Source: Cellulomonas sp. SG140
GTDB lineage: Bacteria; Actinomycetota; Actinomycetes; Actinomycetales; Cellulomonadaceae
Reading direction: 5' to 3'
Assembly: GCF_025770785.1 (NCBI RefSeq)
Contig: NZ_JANZLA010000002.1
Coordinates: 455,698-519,697, forward strand
Length of the DNA: 64,000 bases
Positions 48,652 through 56,760 of the stretch are shown one piece after another. The first letter of the stretch is position 1, and the number at the start of each line of letters is the position of its first letter. The position numbers were made by a program, and so were the translations under genes. The notes under the pieces are model-generated. The model was not told the origin of the DNA. It was given only the letters and a program-made list of their open reading frames with translations, and made no database searches.

Positions 48652-49779
48652 TCATTCCTTCCCGAGGCCTGCGGCCGACGCCGGTGCCGCGCCGGACTGC
48701 CTGCGCAGCTCGTTGAGCAGGCGCAGGTCGTAGATGCCGTCGATCGAGGCCTGGTGCGCGGTGCCTGCGGCGACGGCGTGCGCCAGGGACGTCTTGAGCG
48801 TCGCGGCGAGCGGATCGGTGGAGAAGGCGGTCTCGGCGAACGCGCGTGCCAGCACCTGGTCGGACAGGGGTTTGCCGCCGGTGGCGACGAGCTGGGCGTT
48901 GACGGCGCTCGCTGCTGAGCCCGGGTTGGCGTGCAACCAGTCGACCGAGTCCTGCAGGCCCTGCAGCAGGGCGCGGACCGTGTCCGGGTGGGCGGCCAGG
49001 TAGCGGCGCGACACGATCAGGTGCGTGGTGACGAAGCTGCCGCCCGGCCACAGGTCCTTCTCGTCGACGAGCACGTGGGCGCCGCCCTCGAGCACCAGCC
49101 GGGACGCCCACGGCTCGGGCAGCCACGCCCCGTCGATCCGGTGGTCGGTGAACAGCTGGAACGTCTGCGCGTCGTCCGTCGGTGTGATCGTCACGTCTCC
49201 GCTGCCGCTGAGGGGGCTGCGGAGCCCCTGGTCGTGCAGCCAGGACCGCAGCGCGACGTCCTGCGTGCCGCCCAGCTGCGGCGTCGCGAGGTCGGTGCCC
49301 ACCAGGTCGTGCACCGAGGTGATCCCGGTGCGGACGACCAGCTCGGCGCCTCCCGACGTGCTGCCGGCGACGATCCGCAGCGCGTCGCCGCCGGACCGGA
49401 TGAAGCCGTTGATCGCCGGGTTCGGCCCGACGAAGGCGGCGTCGACCGCACCGGCGTTCAGCGCCTCGATCGCGGCGGGACCGGCGTTGAACACCTGGGT
49501 GGTCAGGGTCGGGGTGCCGGCCGCCTTCAGCCGGGCGGCGAACAGGCCGCGGCCGACGCCGACGAGCGCGGGGGCGTGGGTGACGTTGGCGAAGTAGCCG
49601 AGGCGCAGCTCACCGGCCGGGCCGGTCTGCACCGGCGCCGCGGCACCCGCGGCGGGGCTGCAGGCGGCGAGCGTCGCGGCCACGACGGTGACGGCGGCAC
49701 CGCTCAGCAGGCGGCGCAGCCGACGCCGTGACGATGCGGGCTGGATAGCCCGCCCGCTGGGGACGGTGGTGCGGGACAT
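48652..49779 (-). CDS. ssuA: ABC transporter substrate-binding lipoprotein (SsuA type)
   Basis: Exported lipoprotein of 375 aa that captures the sulfur compound. A basic n-region (RRRLRRLL), hydrophobic stretch and lipobox LAAC (Cys at about residue 40) form the signal. The mature part begins with LRLGYFANVTHAPALVG, typical of the NMT1/SsuA binding-protein fold, and ends with the FSTDPLAATLKTS helix region. It lies 60 bp after cysN, with the same orientation and no evident terminator between. Confidence 0.88.
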   Translation of the reverse strand: MSRTTVPSGRAIQPASSRRRLRRLLSGAAVTVVAATLAACSPAAGAAAPVQTGPAGELRLGYFANVTHAPALVGVGRGLFAARLKAAGTPTLTTQVFNAGPAAIEALNAGAVDAAFVGPNPAINGFIRSGGDALRIVAGSTSGGAELVVRTGITSVHDLVGTDLATPQLGGTQDVALRSWLHDQGLRSPLSGSGDVTITPTDDAQTFQLFTDHRIDGAWLPEPWASRLVLEGGAHVLVDEKDLWPGGSFVTTHLIVSRRYLAAHPDTVRALLQGLQDSVDWLHANPGSAASAVNAQLVATGGKPLSDQVLARAFAETAFSTDPLAATLKTSLAHAVAAGTAHQASIDGIYDLRLLNELRRQSGAAPASAAGLGKE

Positions 49780-49839
49780 GCAGGTGCCTCTCGGTGGGTG
49801 TGCTCGGGCAGCAGGGACCCGCCTCAGATCGCGTCCGGA

Positions 49840-51147
49840 TCAGATCGCGTACTGGACGGGCCGTGCGCCCGGACACCGCGCCGCGCTCAGCGGGTCACCG
49901 ACCATCCCGGCGGCGAGCGTCATGCCGTCGTGCGCGTCGACCAGCAGGAACGCCCCCGTCCGCCGCGCCACGACGTACTCCTCGGCGGCGACCGGCGAGG
50001 CCAGGCGCAGCCGCACCTGCCCGATGTCGTTCAGCTCCAGCGCGTCGGCCGGCTCGAGCTGCGCGGTGTCGAGGTCGAGACGTCCGTCGACCTCGCGCAC
50101 CACGGCCTGCACGGTCCTGGTGGTGTGCTTCACCAGCACGCGTGCGCCCGGCCGGAGCGGCCGGTCCGACAGCCAGCAGACGGTCGCCTGCAGGTCCTGC
50201 GTCGTGGTCGGTGCGTCGACCGCGGCGGCGAGCAGGTCACCGCGGGCGATGTCGAGGTCGTCCGCCAGGCGCAGCGTCACCGACTGGGGCGCGAACGCGA
50301 CCTCGAGGGGACCGTCCGCGGTGTCGATCGCCTGCACGGTGCTGGTGCGACCGGACGGCAGCGCGACGACGGGGTCGCCGACCGACACCACGCCGGCGGC
50401 GATCTGACCGGCGTAACCGCGGTAGTCCCGCAGCAGGGGGTCGCGCGCCGCGTCCTGCGGGCGCAGCACCACCTGGACGGGGAAGCGGAAGGCCTCCGTC
50501 GCCGGATCGACGCCGGCAGGCAGCTCCTCGAGGAGCTCGAGCAGGCTCGGTCCGGTGTACCAGGCGGTGCGCGCCGAACGGTCGACGACGTTGTCGCCGT
50601 CCAGGGCGGACACGGGCAGGGTGCGGACGTCGTCGAGGCCGAGATCGGCGGCAGCGGCCTGCACCTGCGCCGAGACGTCGGCGAACACCGCCTCGTCGAA
50701 GCCGACCAGGTCGATCTTGTTCACCGCGACGACGACGTGCGGCACCCGCAGCAGGGACGCGACGGCGAGGTGGCGGCGGGTCTGCTCGAGCAGGCCCTTG
50801 CGGGCGTCGACGAGCAGGACGACGACGTCGGCCGTGCTCGCACCCGTGACCGTGTTGCGGGTGTACTGCACGTGACCCGGGCAGTCGGCCAGGATGAACG
50901 ACCGGCGCGGGGTGGCGAAGTAGCGGTACGCGACGTCGATGGTGATGCCCTGCTCGCGCTCGGCACGCAGGCCGTCGGTCAGCAGCGCGAGGTCGGTCGC
51001 CTCGAGCCCGCGGTCGCGGCTGACGCGTGCGACGGCGTCGAGCTGATCGGTCAGCACGGACTTGGAGTCGTAGAGCAGACGGCCCACCAGGGTCGACTTG
51101 CCGTCGTCCACGGATCCGGCGGTGGCCAGGCGCAGCAGCGTCGCCAT
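49840..51147 (-). CDS. cysN: Sulfate adenylyltransferase GTPase subunit
   Basis: Regulatory GTPase of ATP sulfurylase, 435 aa: GTP hydrolysis drives formation of APS from sulfate and ATP by CysD. It has an EF-Tu-like G domain with P-loop GSVDDGKST, switch II DCPGHVQYTRN and NKIDL, followed by two beta-barrel domains. No APS-kinase (CysC) domain is fused at the C-terminus, unlike the NodQ or mycobacterial CysNC form. Its ATG overlaps the cysD stop by 1 nt (TGATG). Confidence 0.95.
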   Translation of the reverse strand: MATLLRLATAGSVDDGKSTLVGRLLYDSKSVLTDQLDAVARVSRDRGLEATDLALLTDGLRAEREQGITIDVAYRYFATPRRSFILADCPGHVQYTRNTVTGASTADVVVLLVDARKGLLEQTRRHLAVASLLRVPHVVVAVNKIDLVGFDEAVFADVSAQVQAAAADLGLDDVRTLPVSALDGDNVVDRSARTAWYTGPSLLELLEELPAGVDPATEAFRFPVQVVLRPQDAARDPLLRDYRGYAGQIAAGVVSVGDPVVALPSGRTSTVQAIDTADGPLEVAFAPQSVTLRLADDLDIARGDLLAAAVDAPTTTQDLQATVCWLSDRPLRPGARVLVKHTTRTVQAVVREVDGRLDLDTAQLEPADALELNDIGQVRLRLASPVAAEEYVVARRTGAFLLVDAHDGMTLAAGMVGDPLSAARCPGARPVQYAI

Positions 51148-52109
51148 CAGAAGTACCCCTCCTTCTTGCGGTCCTCCATGGCGGCCTCCGACAGGCGGTC
51201 GTCGGCACGGGTCGCGCCTCGTTCGGTCAGCCGCGTGGCGGCGACCTCATTGACCACGTCCTGCACGTCGGCCGCGTCGCTCTCGACCGCGCCGGTGCAG
51301 GACATGTCGCCGACGGTCCGGTAGCGGACCCTCCGGACCGTGACGGGCTCGTCCTCCCGCGGCTCGGTGTACGGACCGACGGCGATCCACATGCCGTCGC
51401 GCCGGAACACCTCACGGTCGTGCGCGTAGTACAGGGACGGCAGCGCGATGCGCTCGGCCGCGATGTAGCGCCAGATGTCCAGCTCGGTCCAGTTGCTCAG
51501 CGGGAAGACGCGGACGTGCTCGCCGGGTGCGTGGCGGCCGTTGTAGAGGTTCCACAGCTCGGGGCGCTGGTTGCGGGGGTCCCACTGGCCGAACTCGTCG
51601 CGCAGGCTGTAGATCCGCTCCTTGGCCCGCGCCTTCTCCTCGTCCCGGCGGCCGCCGCCGAACACGGCGTCGAAACGGTGGTCACGGATCGCGTCGAGCA
51701 GGGGGAGCGTCTGCAGCGGGTTTCGAGTGCCGTCGGTGCGCTCCCGCAGCCGGCCGTCGTCCAGGTAGTCCTGGACCCGCGCCACCTCCAGCCGCAGGCC
51801 CAGGCGGTCGACCGTCGCATCCCGGTACGCCAGCACCTCGGGGAAGTTGTGCCCGGTGTCCACGTGCAGCACGGGGAACGGTACGGGTGCCGGCCAGAAC
51901 GCCTTCAGCGCCAGGTGCAGCATCACCACGGAGTCCTTGCCACCGCTGAACAGCAGGACGGGGCGCTCGAACTCGGCGGCGACCTCGCGGAAGACGTGGA
52001 CCGACTCGCTCTCGAGGGTCTGCAGCTGGGTCAGCCGGCGCGGCGGCAGCGCCTGGTCGACGGTCCGGCCGGCGGCCGGTGCGGCCGTGGCTGTGGTCGT
52101 GGTGCTCAT
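51147..52109 (-). CDS. cysD: Sulfate adenylyltransferase subunit 2
   Basis: Catalytic subunit of ATP sulfurylase, 320 aa, an adenylyl-transferring PP-loop enzyme with LFSGGKDSVVMLHL. The conserved HVDTGHNFPE, FGGGRRDEEKARAKER and LSNWTELDIWRYI segments are present, as is the terminal DRKKEGYF. ATG 52109 overlaps the cysH stop by 4 nt. Confidence 0.96.
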   Translation of the reverse strand: MSTTTTATAAPAAGRTVDQALPPRRLTQLQTLESESVHVFREVAAEFERPVLLFSGGKDSVVMLHLALKAFWPAPVPFPVLHVDTGHNFPEVLAYRDATVDRLGLRLEVARVQDYLDDGRLRERTDGTRNPLQTLPLLDAIRDHRFDAVFGGGRRDEEKARAKERIYSLRDEFGQWDPRNQRPELWNLYNGRHAPGEHVRVFPLSNWTELDIWRYIAAERIALPSLYYAHDREVFRRDGMWIAVGPYTEPREDEPVTVRRVRYRTVGDMSCTGAVESDAADVQDVVNEVAATRLTERGATRADDRLSEAAMEDRKKEGYF

Positions 52110-52819
52110 CGGTGGATCCCGCATTCGGTCTTGGCGAGGCCGGCCCAGCGGCCGGATCGGGGGTCGTCGCCCGGGGCGACCCGGGCGGTGCACGGCTGGC
52201 AGCCGATCGACGGGTAGCCGTCGCTCAGCAGGGGGTTGAGGGGCACCTCGTTGGCCCACGCATAGGTCAGCAGCTCGTCGAACGTCCATGCCGCCAGCGG
52301 GTTGATCTTCACCAGCCCGTGCGCGGCGTCCCAGGTGACGATCGGCGTGCTCGTCCTGGTCGGCGCCTCCTCGCGACGCACGCCGGTCACCCAGGCCTCG
52401 TAGCCGGCGAGCTGCTCGGCGAGGGGTTCCATCTTGCGCAGCCGGCAGCAGGCCGCCGGGTCCCGCGCGAAGAGGTCCTTGCCGTGCGTGGCGTCCTGCT
52501 CGGCGACCGTCTGCCGCGGCAGGACGTCGACGACGCGCACCGGCAGCTTCTCGGCGACGACGCGGCGGGTCTCGATCGTCTCGGGGAAGTGGTAGCCGGT
52601 CTCGAGGAACAGCACGTCCACCCCCGGAGCGGCCTGCGCGACCAGGTGGGGCAGCACGGCGTCGGCCATCGAGCACGCCACCGCGAGCAGCGGGCCGAAC
52701 TCCTGCGCGGCCCAGGCGGCGACCTCCGTGGCGGGCGCTTCGGCCAGCCGGGGGGCGGCCTCCTCGACCACCGCGCGGAGCTCGTCGTCGGTGCGGCGGG
52801 TGCGGGTCGGTGCGGTCAC
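52106..52819 (-). CDS. cysH: Adenylyl-sulfate (APS) reductase, CysH family
   Basis: Reduces activated sulfate to sulfite with thioredoxin-type reductant; 237 aa. The active-site Cys233 is in the C-terminal ECGIH. Cys124-Cys125 and Cys207-x-x-Cys210 form the CC...CxxC pattern that binds a 4Fe-4S cluster in APS-specific enzymes, so APS rather than PAPS is the likely substrate. The lack of an APS-kinase gene in the operon agrees. GTG 52819 overlaps the sir stop by 4 nt; an upstream ATG in frame is less likely. Confidence 0.93.
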   Translation of the reverse strand: MTAPTRTRRTDDELRAVVEEAAPRLAEAPATEVAAWAAQEFGPLLAVACSMADAVLPHLVAQAAPGVDVLFLETGYHFPETIETRRVVAEKLPVRVVDVLPRQTVAEQDATHGKDLFARDPAACCRLRKMEPLAEQLAGYEAWVTGVRREEAPTRTSTPIVTWDAAHGLVKINPLAAWTFDELLTYAWANEVPLNPLLSDGYPSIGCQPCTARVAPGDDPRSGRWAGLAKTECGIHR

Positions 52820-54549
52820 TGCAGTGCCTCCTCGTCGGCGCGGTGGGCCCACTCCGCGAAGGTCTCGGGCCGGTCGGGACCCTCGGCGCGGTCGGCGACG
52901 TACCGCCGCACCACGCGCTCGACGTAGTCGGCGACGCCGTCGACGGTCACCTTGAGACCGCGCACGGTGCGGCCGAGCCCCGGCTCCTCGCGGTCCGCCG
53001 ACGCGAGGCCGCCCCCGAGGTGCACCTGGTAGCCGGGCACCTGCTCACCGTTCTCGCCCTGGACCAGCTGACCCTTCAGGCCGATGTCGGCGGTCTGGAT
53101 CCGGGCGCAGGAGTTGGGGCAGCCGTTGATGTGCAGGGCGATCGGGGTCAGGGCGTCGAGGTCTCCGAGCCGTTCCTCGAGCGAGTCCACGACGCGCACG
53201 GCCGCCGCCTTCGTCTCGACGATGGCGAGCTTGCAGAACTCGATGCCCGTGCACGCGATCGTCGACCGGCGGAACGGACTCGGCTCCGCCTCGAGGCCGT
53301 TGGCGCGCAGCCCGTCGACCACGGTGCCGACGTGCTCGGCCGGCACGTCCAGCACCAGGAGCTTCTGGTACGGCGTCAGGCGCAGTCGGGTCGAGCCGAC
53401 GCTCTCCGCGAGGTCGGCGATCGCCACCAGGGACGGCCCGGAGACCCGCCCGACGTAGGGCGCGGCGCCGACGTAGAACCGCCCGTCCTTCTGCTCGTGG
53501 ACGCCCACGTGGTCCCCGGACCGGGTCGGTGGCGGAGCCGGTGGACCGTCGGGCAGGGCATAGCCGAGGAACTCGTCCTGCAGCACCTGACGGAACCGCT
53601 CGGCTCCCCAGTCCGCGAGCAGGAACTTCAGCCGCGCCCGGTTGCGCAGCCGCCGGTAGCCGTAGTCGCGGAACAGGCGCGTCACCGCGAGCCACACCTC
53701 GGGCACGCGCTCCTCGCTGACGAACGCCCCGAGCCGCTCACCGAGCCGCGGCGCCACGCTCAGGCCGCCGCCGACCCACAGGTCGAAGCCGGGGCCCAGC
53801 TCGGGGTGCACCACGCCGACGAACGCGACGTCGTTGATCTCGTGCACGACGTCCTGGCTCGGGTGGCCGGTGAGCGCCGTCTTGTACTTGCGCGGCAGGT
53901 TCGACAGCTCCGGGTCGCCGATGTAGCGCCGGGCGATCTCGTTGATCGCCCACGTCGGGTCGATGATCTCGTCGGCCGCGATGCCGGCGACGGGGCTGCC
54001 GAGGATCACGCGTGGGACGTCACCGCACGCCTCGGTGGTGCTGAGCCCGACCGCCTCGAGGCGACGCCAGATCTCGGGCACGTCCTCGATCTGCACCCAG
54101 TGCAGCTGGATGTTGTGCCGGTCCGTGATGTCCGCCGTGCCCCGCGCGAACTCGGTGGAGATGCCGCCGACCGTCCGCAGCTGCTCCGTGGTGAGCGCCC
54201 CGCCGTCGACACGCACCCGCAGCATGAAGTAGCGGTCCTCGAGCTCCTGCGGCTCCAGCGTGGCGGTGCGTCCGCCGTCGATCCCCGGCTTTCGCTGCGT
54301 GTACAGGCCCCACCACCGGAACCGCCCGTGCAGGTCGTCGTCGGCGATCGAGTCGAAGCCCTGCTGCGCGTAGACCTGCTCGATCCGCTCCCGGACGTTG
54401 AGGCCGTTGTCCTGCGCCTTCATCGCCTCGTTGCCGTTGAGCGGCTCCCGGCCGTCGACCGCCCACTGCCCGTTGGGCTTGGACGACTGGTGGGCCGGAC
54501 GAGCGGTGCGAGGTGCTCGGACGGTGCTGGTGGGGGACGAGGTGGACAT
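52816..54549 (-). CDS. sir: Ferredoxin-dependent sulfite reductase
   Basis: Siroheme/4Fe-4S enzyme that reduces sulfite to sulfide with six electrons; 577 aa, in the nitrite/sulfite reductase family (NirA/SirA of mycobacteria). Two half-repeats each contain a ferredoxin-like and a siroheme-binding part; the cluster cysteines are Cys433, Cys439, Cys477 and Cys481 (C-x5-C and C-x3-C). Together with cysH, nitrite as substrate is unlikely. ATG 54549 has GAGGAG 5 nt upstream. It is the first structural gene of the operon and is preceded by a Cys-rich leader frame. Confidence 0.93.
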   Translation of the reverse strand: MSTSSPTSTVRAPRTARPAHQSSKPNGQWAVDGREPLNGNEAMKAQDNGLNVRERIEQVYAQQGFDSIADDDLHGRFRWWGLYTQRKPGIDGGRTATLEPQELEDRYFMLRVRVDGGALTTEQLRTVGGISTEFARGTADITDRHNIQLHWVQIEDVPEIWRRLEAVGLSTTEACGDVPRVILGSPVAGIAADEIIDPTWAINEIARRYIGDPELSNLPRKYKTALTGHPSQDVVHEINDVAFVGVVHPELGPGFDLWVGGGLSVAPRLGERLGAFVSEERVPEVWLAVTRLFRDYGYRRLRNRARLKFLLADWGAERFRQVLQDEFLGYALPDGPPAPPPTRSGDHVGVHEQKDGRFYVGAAPYVGRVSGPSLVAIADLAESVGSTRLRLTPYQKLLVLDVPAEHVGTVVDGLRANGLEAEPSPFRRSTIACTGIEFCKLAIVETKAAAVRVVDSLEERLGDLDALTPIALHINGCPNSCARIQTADIGLKGQLVQGENGEQVPGYQVHLGGGLASADREEPGLGRTVRGLKVTVDGVADYVERVVRRYVADRAEGPDRPETFAEWAHRADEEALQ

Positions 54550-54716
54550 GGTTCTCCTCGGGTGACGAGCGGTTCAGCGCGCACGTGACCCGCCCACCGG
54601 ATCGGGGGCGGGGCGTGCGGGTGCAGCCGGCGAGGGCTGGCGTGGCGCAGCGACAGACGCTCGACGGCGCTGCGGTCCTGGCCAAGGACGCGGACGAGGG
54701 CCGCGTCAGGGGGTGG

Positions 54717-54842
54717 TCAGCGACAGAGCTGACACGAGCGCCGAGGCGCGCAGACGGCGCGGCCCGGAGCCGGTCGACAGCTCGCCGTGGGCACGAAGGT
54801 GCTCACGGCGGCGGCGCGGGACGCGCTGGGTCGACCGGTCAT
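54717..54842 (-). CDS. Cys-rich leaderless leader peptide of the sulfur operon
   Basis: A 41-aa frame with ATG 54842 exactly 6 nt after a TAGCCT -10 hexamer, so it would be translated from the 5' end of the sir operon mRNA. Cysteine codons are at positions 22, 31, 37 and 40, and the peptide ends SCQLCR. Known actinobacterial cysteine operons have such leaderless, Cys-ending short frames, where ribosome stalling on Cys codons when cysteine is scarce opens the downstream ribosome site. The 167 nt between its stop and sir would hold the switch. Function is inferred. Confidence 0.55.
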   Translation of the reverse strand: MTGRPSASRAAAVSTFVPTASCRPAPGRAVCAPRRSCQLCR

Positions 54843-54848
54843 GCGTCG

Positions 54849-54854
54849 AGGCTA
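54849..54854 (-). promoter_or_regulatory. -10 hexamer TAGCCT for the sulfur operon
   Basis: On the minus strand it ends 6 nt before ATG 54842. A triple direct repeat lies directly upstream in the -35 zone. Confidence 0.5.
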
Positions 54855-54860
54855 GGAGCG

Positions 54861-54890
54861 GTGTCCACGATGTGTCCACGAGTGCCCACG
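54861..54890. repeat. Triple direct repeat upstream of the sulfur-operon promoter
   Basis: GTGTCCACGA occurs at 54861-54870 and 54872-54881, and GTGCCCACG at 54882-54890, so three near-copies at about one helical turn each. They cover about -20 to -48 of the predicted sir-operon start, a position suited to a regulator. The rest of the 167-bp stretch from 54843 to ASST (55010) shows no other clear element. Confidence 0.55.
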
Positions 54891-55009
54891 GAGTGGGACG
54901 TTCGGCTCTTGCGACCGACCTTCGCCGCGGGCCGGCGCGGCCCCCGGGACACAGGCAGGGGACCGGCTCCGCACAGGCGGGCTCCAGGACCCCGTGCGAG
55001 GGTGCCTCG

Positions 55010-56509
55010 ATGCGTCCCTCGATCACGCCCCGTGCCGGGTGGTTGCTCGCAGCCGTCCTGACCGTGGCGCTGACCGGCTGGGCACCGGCGGTGCAGCACC
55101 CCGCCGCGGTGACCCCGACGCCGACCTCGTCCGCCGTGACCAAGGCCCCGGCTCGGCACTTCGTGTCCCGCCCGGACCTCACGCCGCCGGTCATCACGGC
55201 CACCACCGCCGACGCGGGACTGGCGCTGGCACCTGCGGCTGAGAGCGCGGACGTGTTCCTCGGCCCCAAGGACCTGGACACGGGCGTCGCCATGCAGGGC
55301 GAGCTGATCGTCGACGCCCACGGCCAGCCGGTGTGGGTCGCCGGATCCAGCACGGGGACGTTCGACTTCCGCGAGCAGACGTACCAGGGCAGGCCCGTGC
55401 TGACCTACTGGGTAGGGGCGTCCTCGTCGTACGGCCACGGGGACGTCGTCGTCCTGGACCAGACGTACACGCAGGTCGCCACGGTGACCACCGGCGGTGA
55501 CCTCGGCCCTCATCAGGCCGACATGCACGAGACGACCATCACGCCGCGGGGCACGATGCTGCTGACGTCGTACCCGGAGGTCCGTGCCGACCTGAGCAGC
55601 ATCGGCGGCCCGAAGGACGGCTGGGTGCTCGAGGGCGTCGCGCAGGAGGTGGACATCGCCACCGGACGCGTCCTGTTCGAGTGGCGCTCGCTCGACCACG
55701 TGCCGATCTCCGACACGTTCCAGCCGCTGTCGCCCGGCCAGGGCACGCAGGCGAACCCGTTCGACTACCTGCACATGAACTCGGTGTCGCTGGACGGTCC
55801 GGACCACCTGCTGATCTCGGCGCGCAACACGCACACGGTGTACGAGGTCGCGCGCGGGACCGGTGCTGTCACGTGGCAGCTCGGGGGGCGGCACAGCAGC
55901 TTCACCTTCGGGCCAGGAGCCGCGTTCGCGTGGCAGCACGACGCGCGTCGGCAGGCCGACGGCACCGTCACCCTCTTCGACAACGAGGCCCCGCCGACGT
56001 CCTCACGGGGAGTGCGACTGTCGCTGGACACGACGACCATGACGGCGACGCTCGTCGTCCAGTACCTCCCGCCTGCGACCAGGGCCGCGGCCACGCAGGG
56101 CGACGTTCAGGTGCTGCCGGATGGCAACGTGGTGGTCGGCTGGGGCCAAGAGCCGTACTACTCCGAGTACACGGGCGCCGGCCAGCTGCTCTCGGACGCC
56201 ACCTTCACCGCCGGCTCGAGCTACCGGGCGTTCGTCGCGCCGTGGACGGGCACGCCGACGGCGCCGCCGGATGCGGTGCTGCGGCGCAGCGGATCGGCGG
56301 GGACCGTCTACGTCAGCTGGAACGGCGCGACGCAGGTGGCGTCGTGGCGGGTGCTCACCGGGAGCGACGCCTCCGATGCGGCGCCGGCGGCCACCGTGCC
56401 ACGAGCGGGCTTCGAGACCGCGATCCCGGTGAAGCACCCCGGCAGCTACGTCGAGGTCCAGGCGCTCGACGCCGCGGGGGCGCTGCTCCGCAGCGTCGTG
56501 GTCGGGTAG
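55010..56509 (+). CDS. Exported arylsulfotransferase-like (ASST) protein
   Basis: A 499-aa secreted protein with an N-terminal signal or anchor (GWLLAAVLTVALTGWAPA). The body matches the arylsulfotransferase beta-propeller family: HGDVVVLDQTYTQV, a conserved HQADMHETTITPRG with candidate catalytic His, WRSLDHVP, DYLHMNSVSLDGPDHLLIS, WQHDARR and FDNEA. Known ASSTs move sulfate between phenols; many actinobacterial members are untested. A C-terminal FnIII-like part follows from about 430. ATG 55010 has GAGGG 8 nt upstream. It diverges from the sulfur operon, though a shared role is only suggested. Confidence 0.82.
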   Translation: MRPSITPRAGWLLAAVLTVALTGWAPAVQHPAAVTPTPTSSAVTKAPARHFVSRPDLTPPVITATTADAGLALAPAAESADVFLGPKDLDTGVAMQGELIVDAHGQPVWVAGSSTGTFDFREQTYQGRPVLTYWVGASSSYGHGDVVVLDQTYTQVATVTTGGDLGPHQADMHETTITPRGTMLLTSYPEVRADLSSIGGPKDGWVLEGVAQEVDIATGRVLFEWRSLDHVPISDTFQPLSPGQGTQANPFDYLHMNSVSLDGPDHLLISARNTHTVYEVARGTGAVTWQLGGRHSSFTFGPGAAFAWQHDARRQADGTVTLFDNEAPPTSSRGVRLSLDTTTMTATLVVQYLPPATRAAATQGDVQVLPDGNVVVGWGQEPYYSEYTGAGQLLSDATFTAGSSYRAFVAPWTGTPTAPPDAVLRRSGSAGTVYVSWNGATQVASWRVLTGSDASDAAPAATVPRAGFETAIPVKHPGSYVEVQALDAAGALLRSVVVG

Positions 56510-56569
56510 CAGGTGACCCGACTGGCCCGTCACAGGTGCTGCACGTCGGTACGTCATCGCAGGTCAGAG

Positions 56570-56594
56570 TGGTGCCCCGAGTGGGATTCGAACC
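56570..56594 (-). other. Attachment site: 25-bp copy of a tRNA 3' end
   Basis: On the minus strand the 25 bases run from GGTTCGAATCC (T-loop) through an acceptor arm ending TCGGGGC to ACCA, i.e. the 3' end of a tRNA with its CCA. The sequence to its right does not complete the T-stem, anticodon or D arm, so this is not a tRNA gene. With the integrase 167 bp away it marks the left att site of an integrated element. The orientation predicts the intact minus-strand tRNA at the right end of the element, outside the window. Its amino acid cannot be told. Confidence 0.8.
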
Positions 56595-56713
56595 GCCTCT
56601 GCGGGGCAGCTGACGCTGGTGCTACGACCTTACCGGATATAGCCTCTGACGTGCAGGAACGGCCCGACAACCTAGGCGGATGAGGGGAACATCGGGGCCT
56701 GCTTACGAACCGC

Positions 56714-56746
56714 GTGGAAGAGAGATCTTCCACGTATCTTCCACGC
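56714..56746. repeat. Octamer cluster CGTGGAAG/CTTCCACG before the integrase
   Basis: CGTGGAAG at 56714-56721 and CTTCCACG at 56728-56735 form a perfect inverted repeat with a 6-nt loop; a second CTTCCACG lies at 56739-56746. The three copies within 33 bp, between the att site and the integrase start, fit arm-type integrase sites or a repressor operator. Confidence 0.6.
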
Positions 56747-56760
56747 CGAGGGGGCGGGCG

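Noticed and set aside
56570..56645. Complete tRNA gene at the left end of the element
   Set aside because: Only the last 25 bases are tRNA-like. The sequence beyond them cannot complete the T-stem (two of five pairs fail) and gives no anticodon or D arm.
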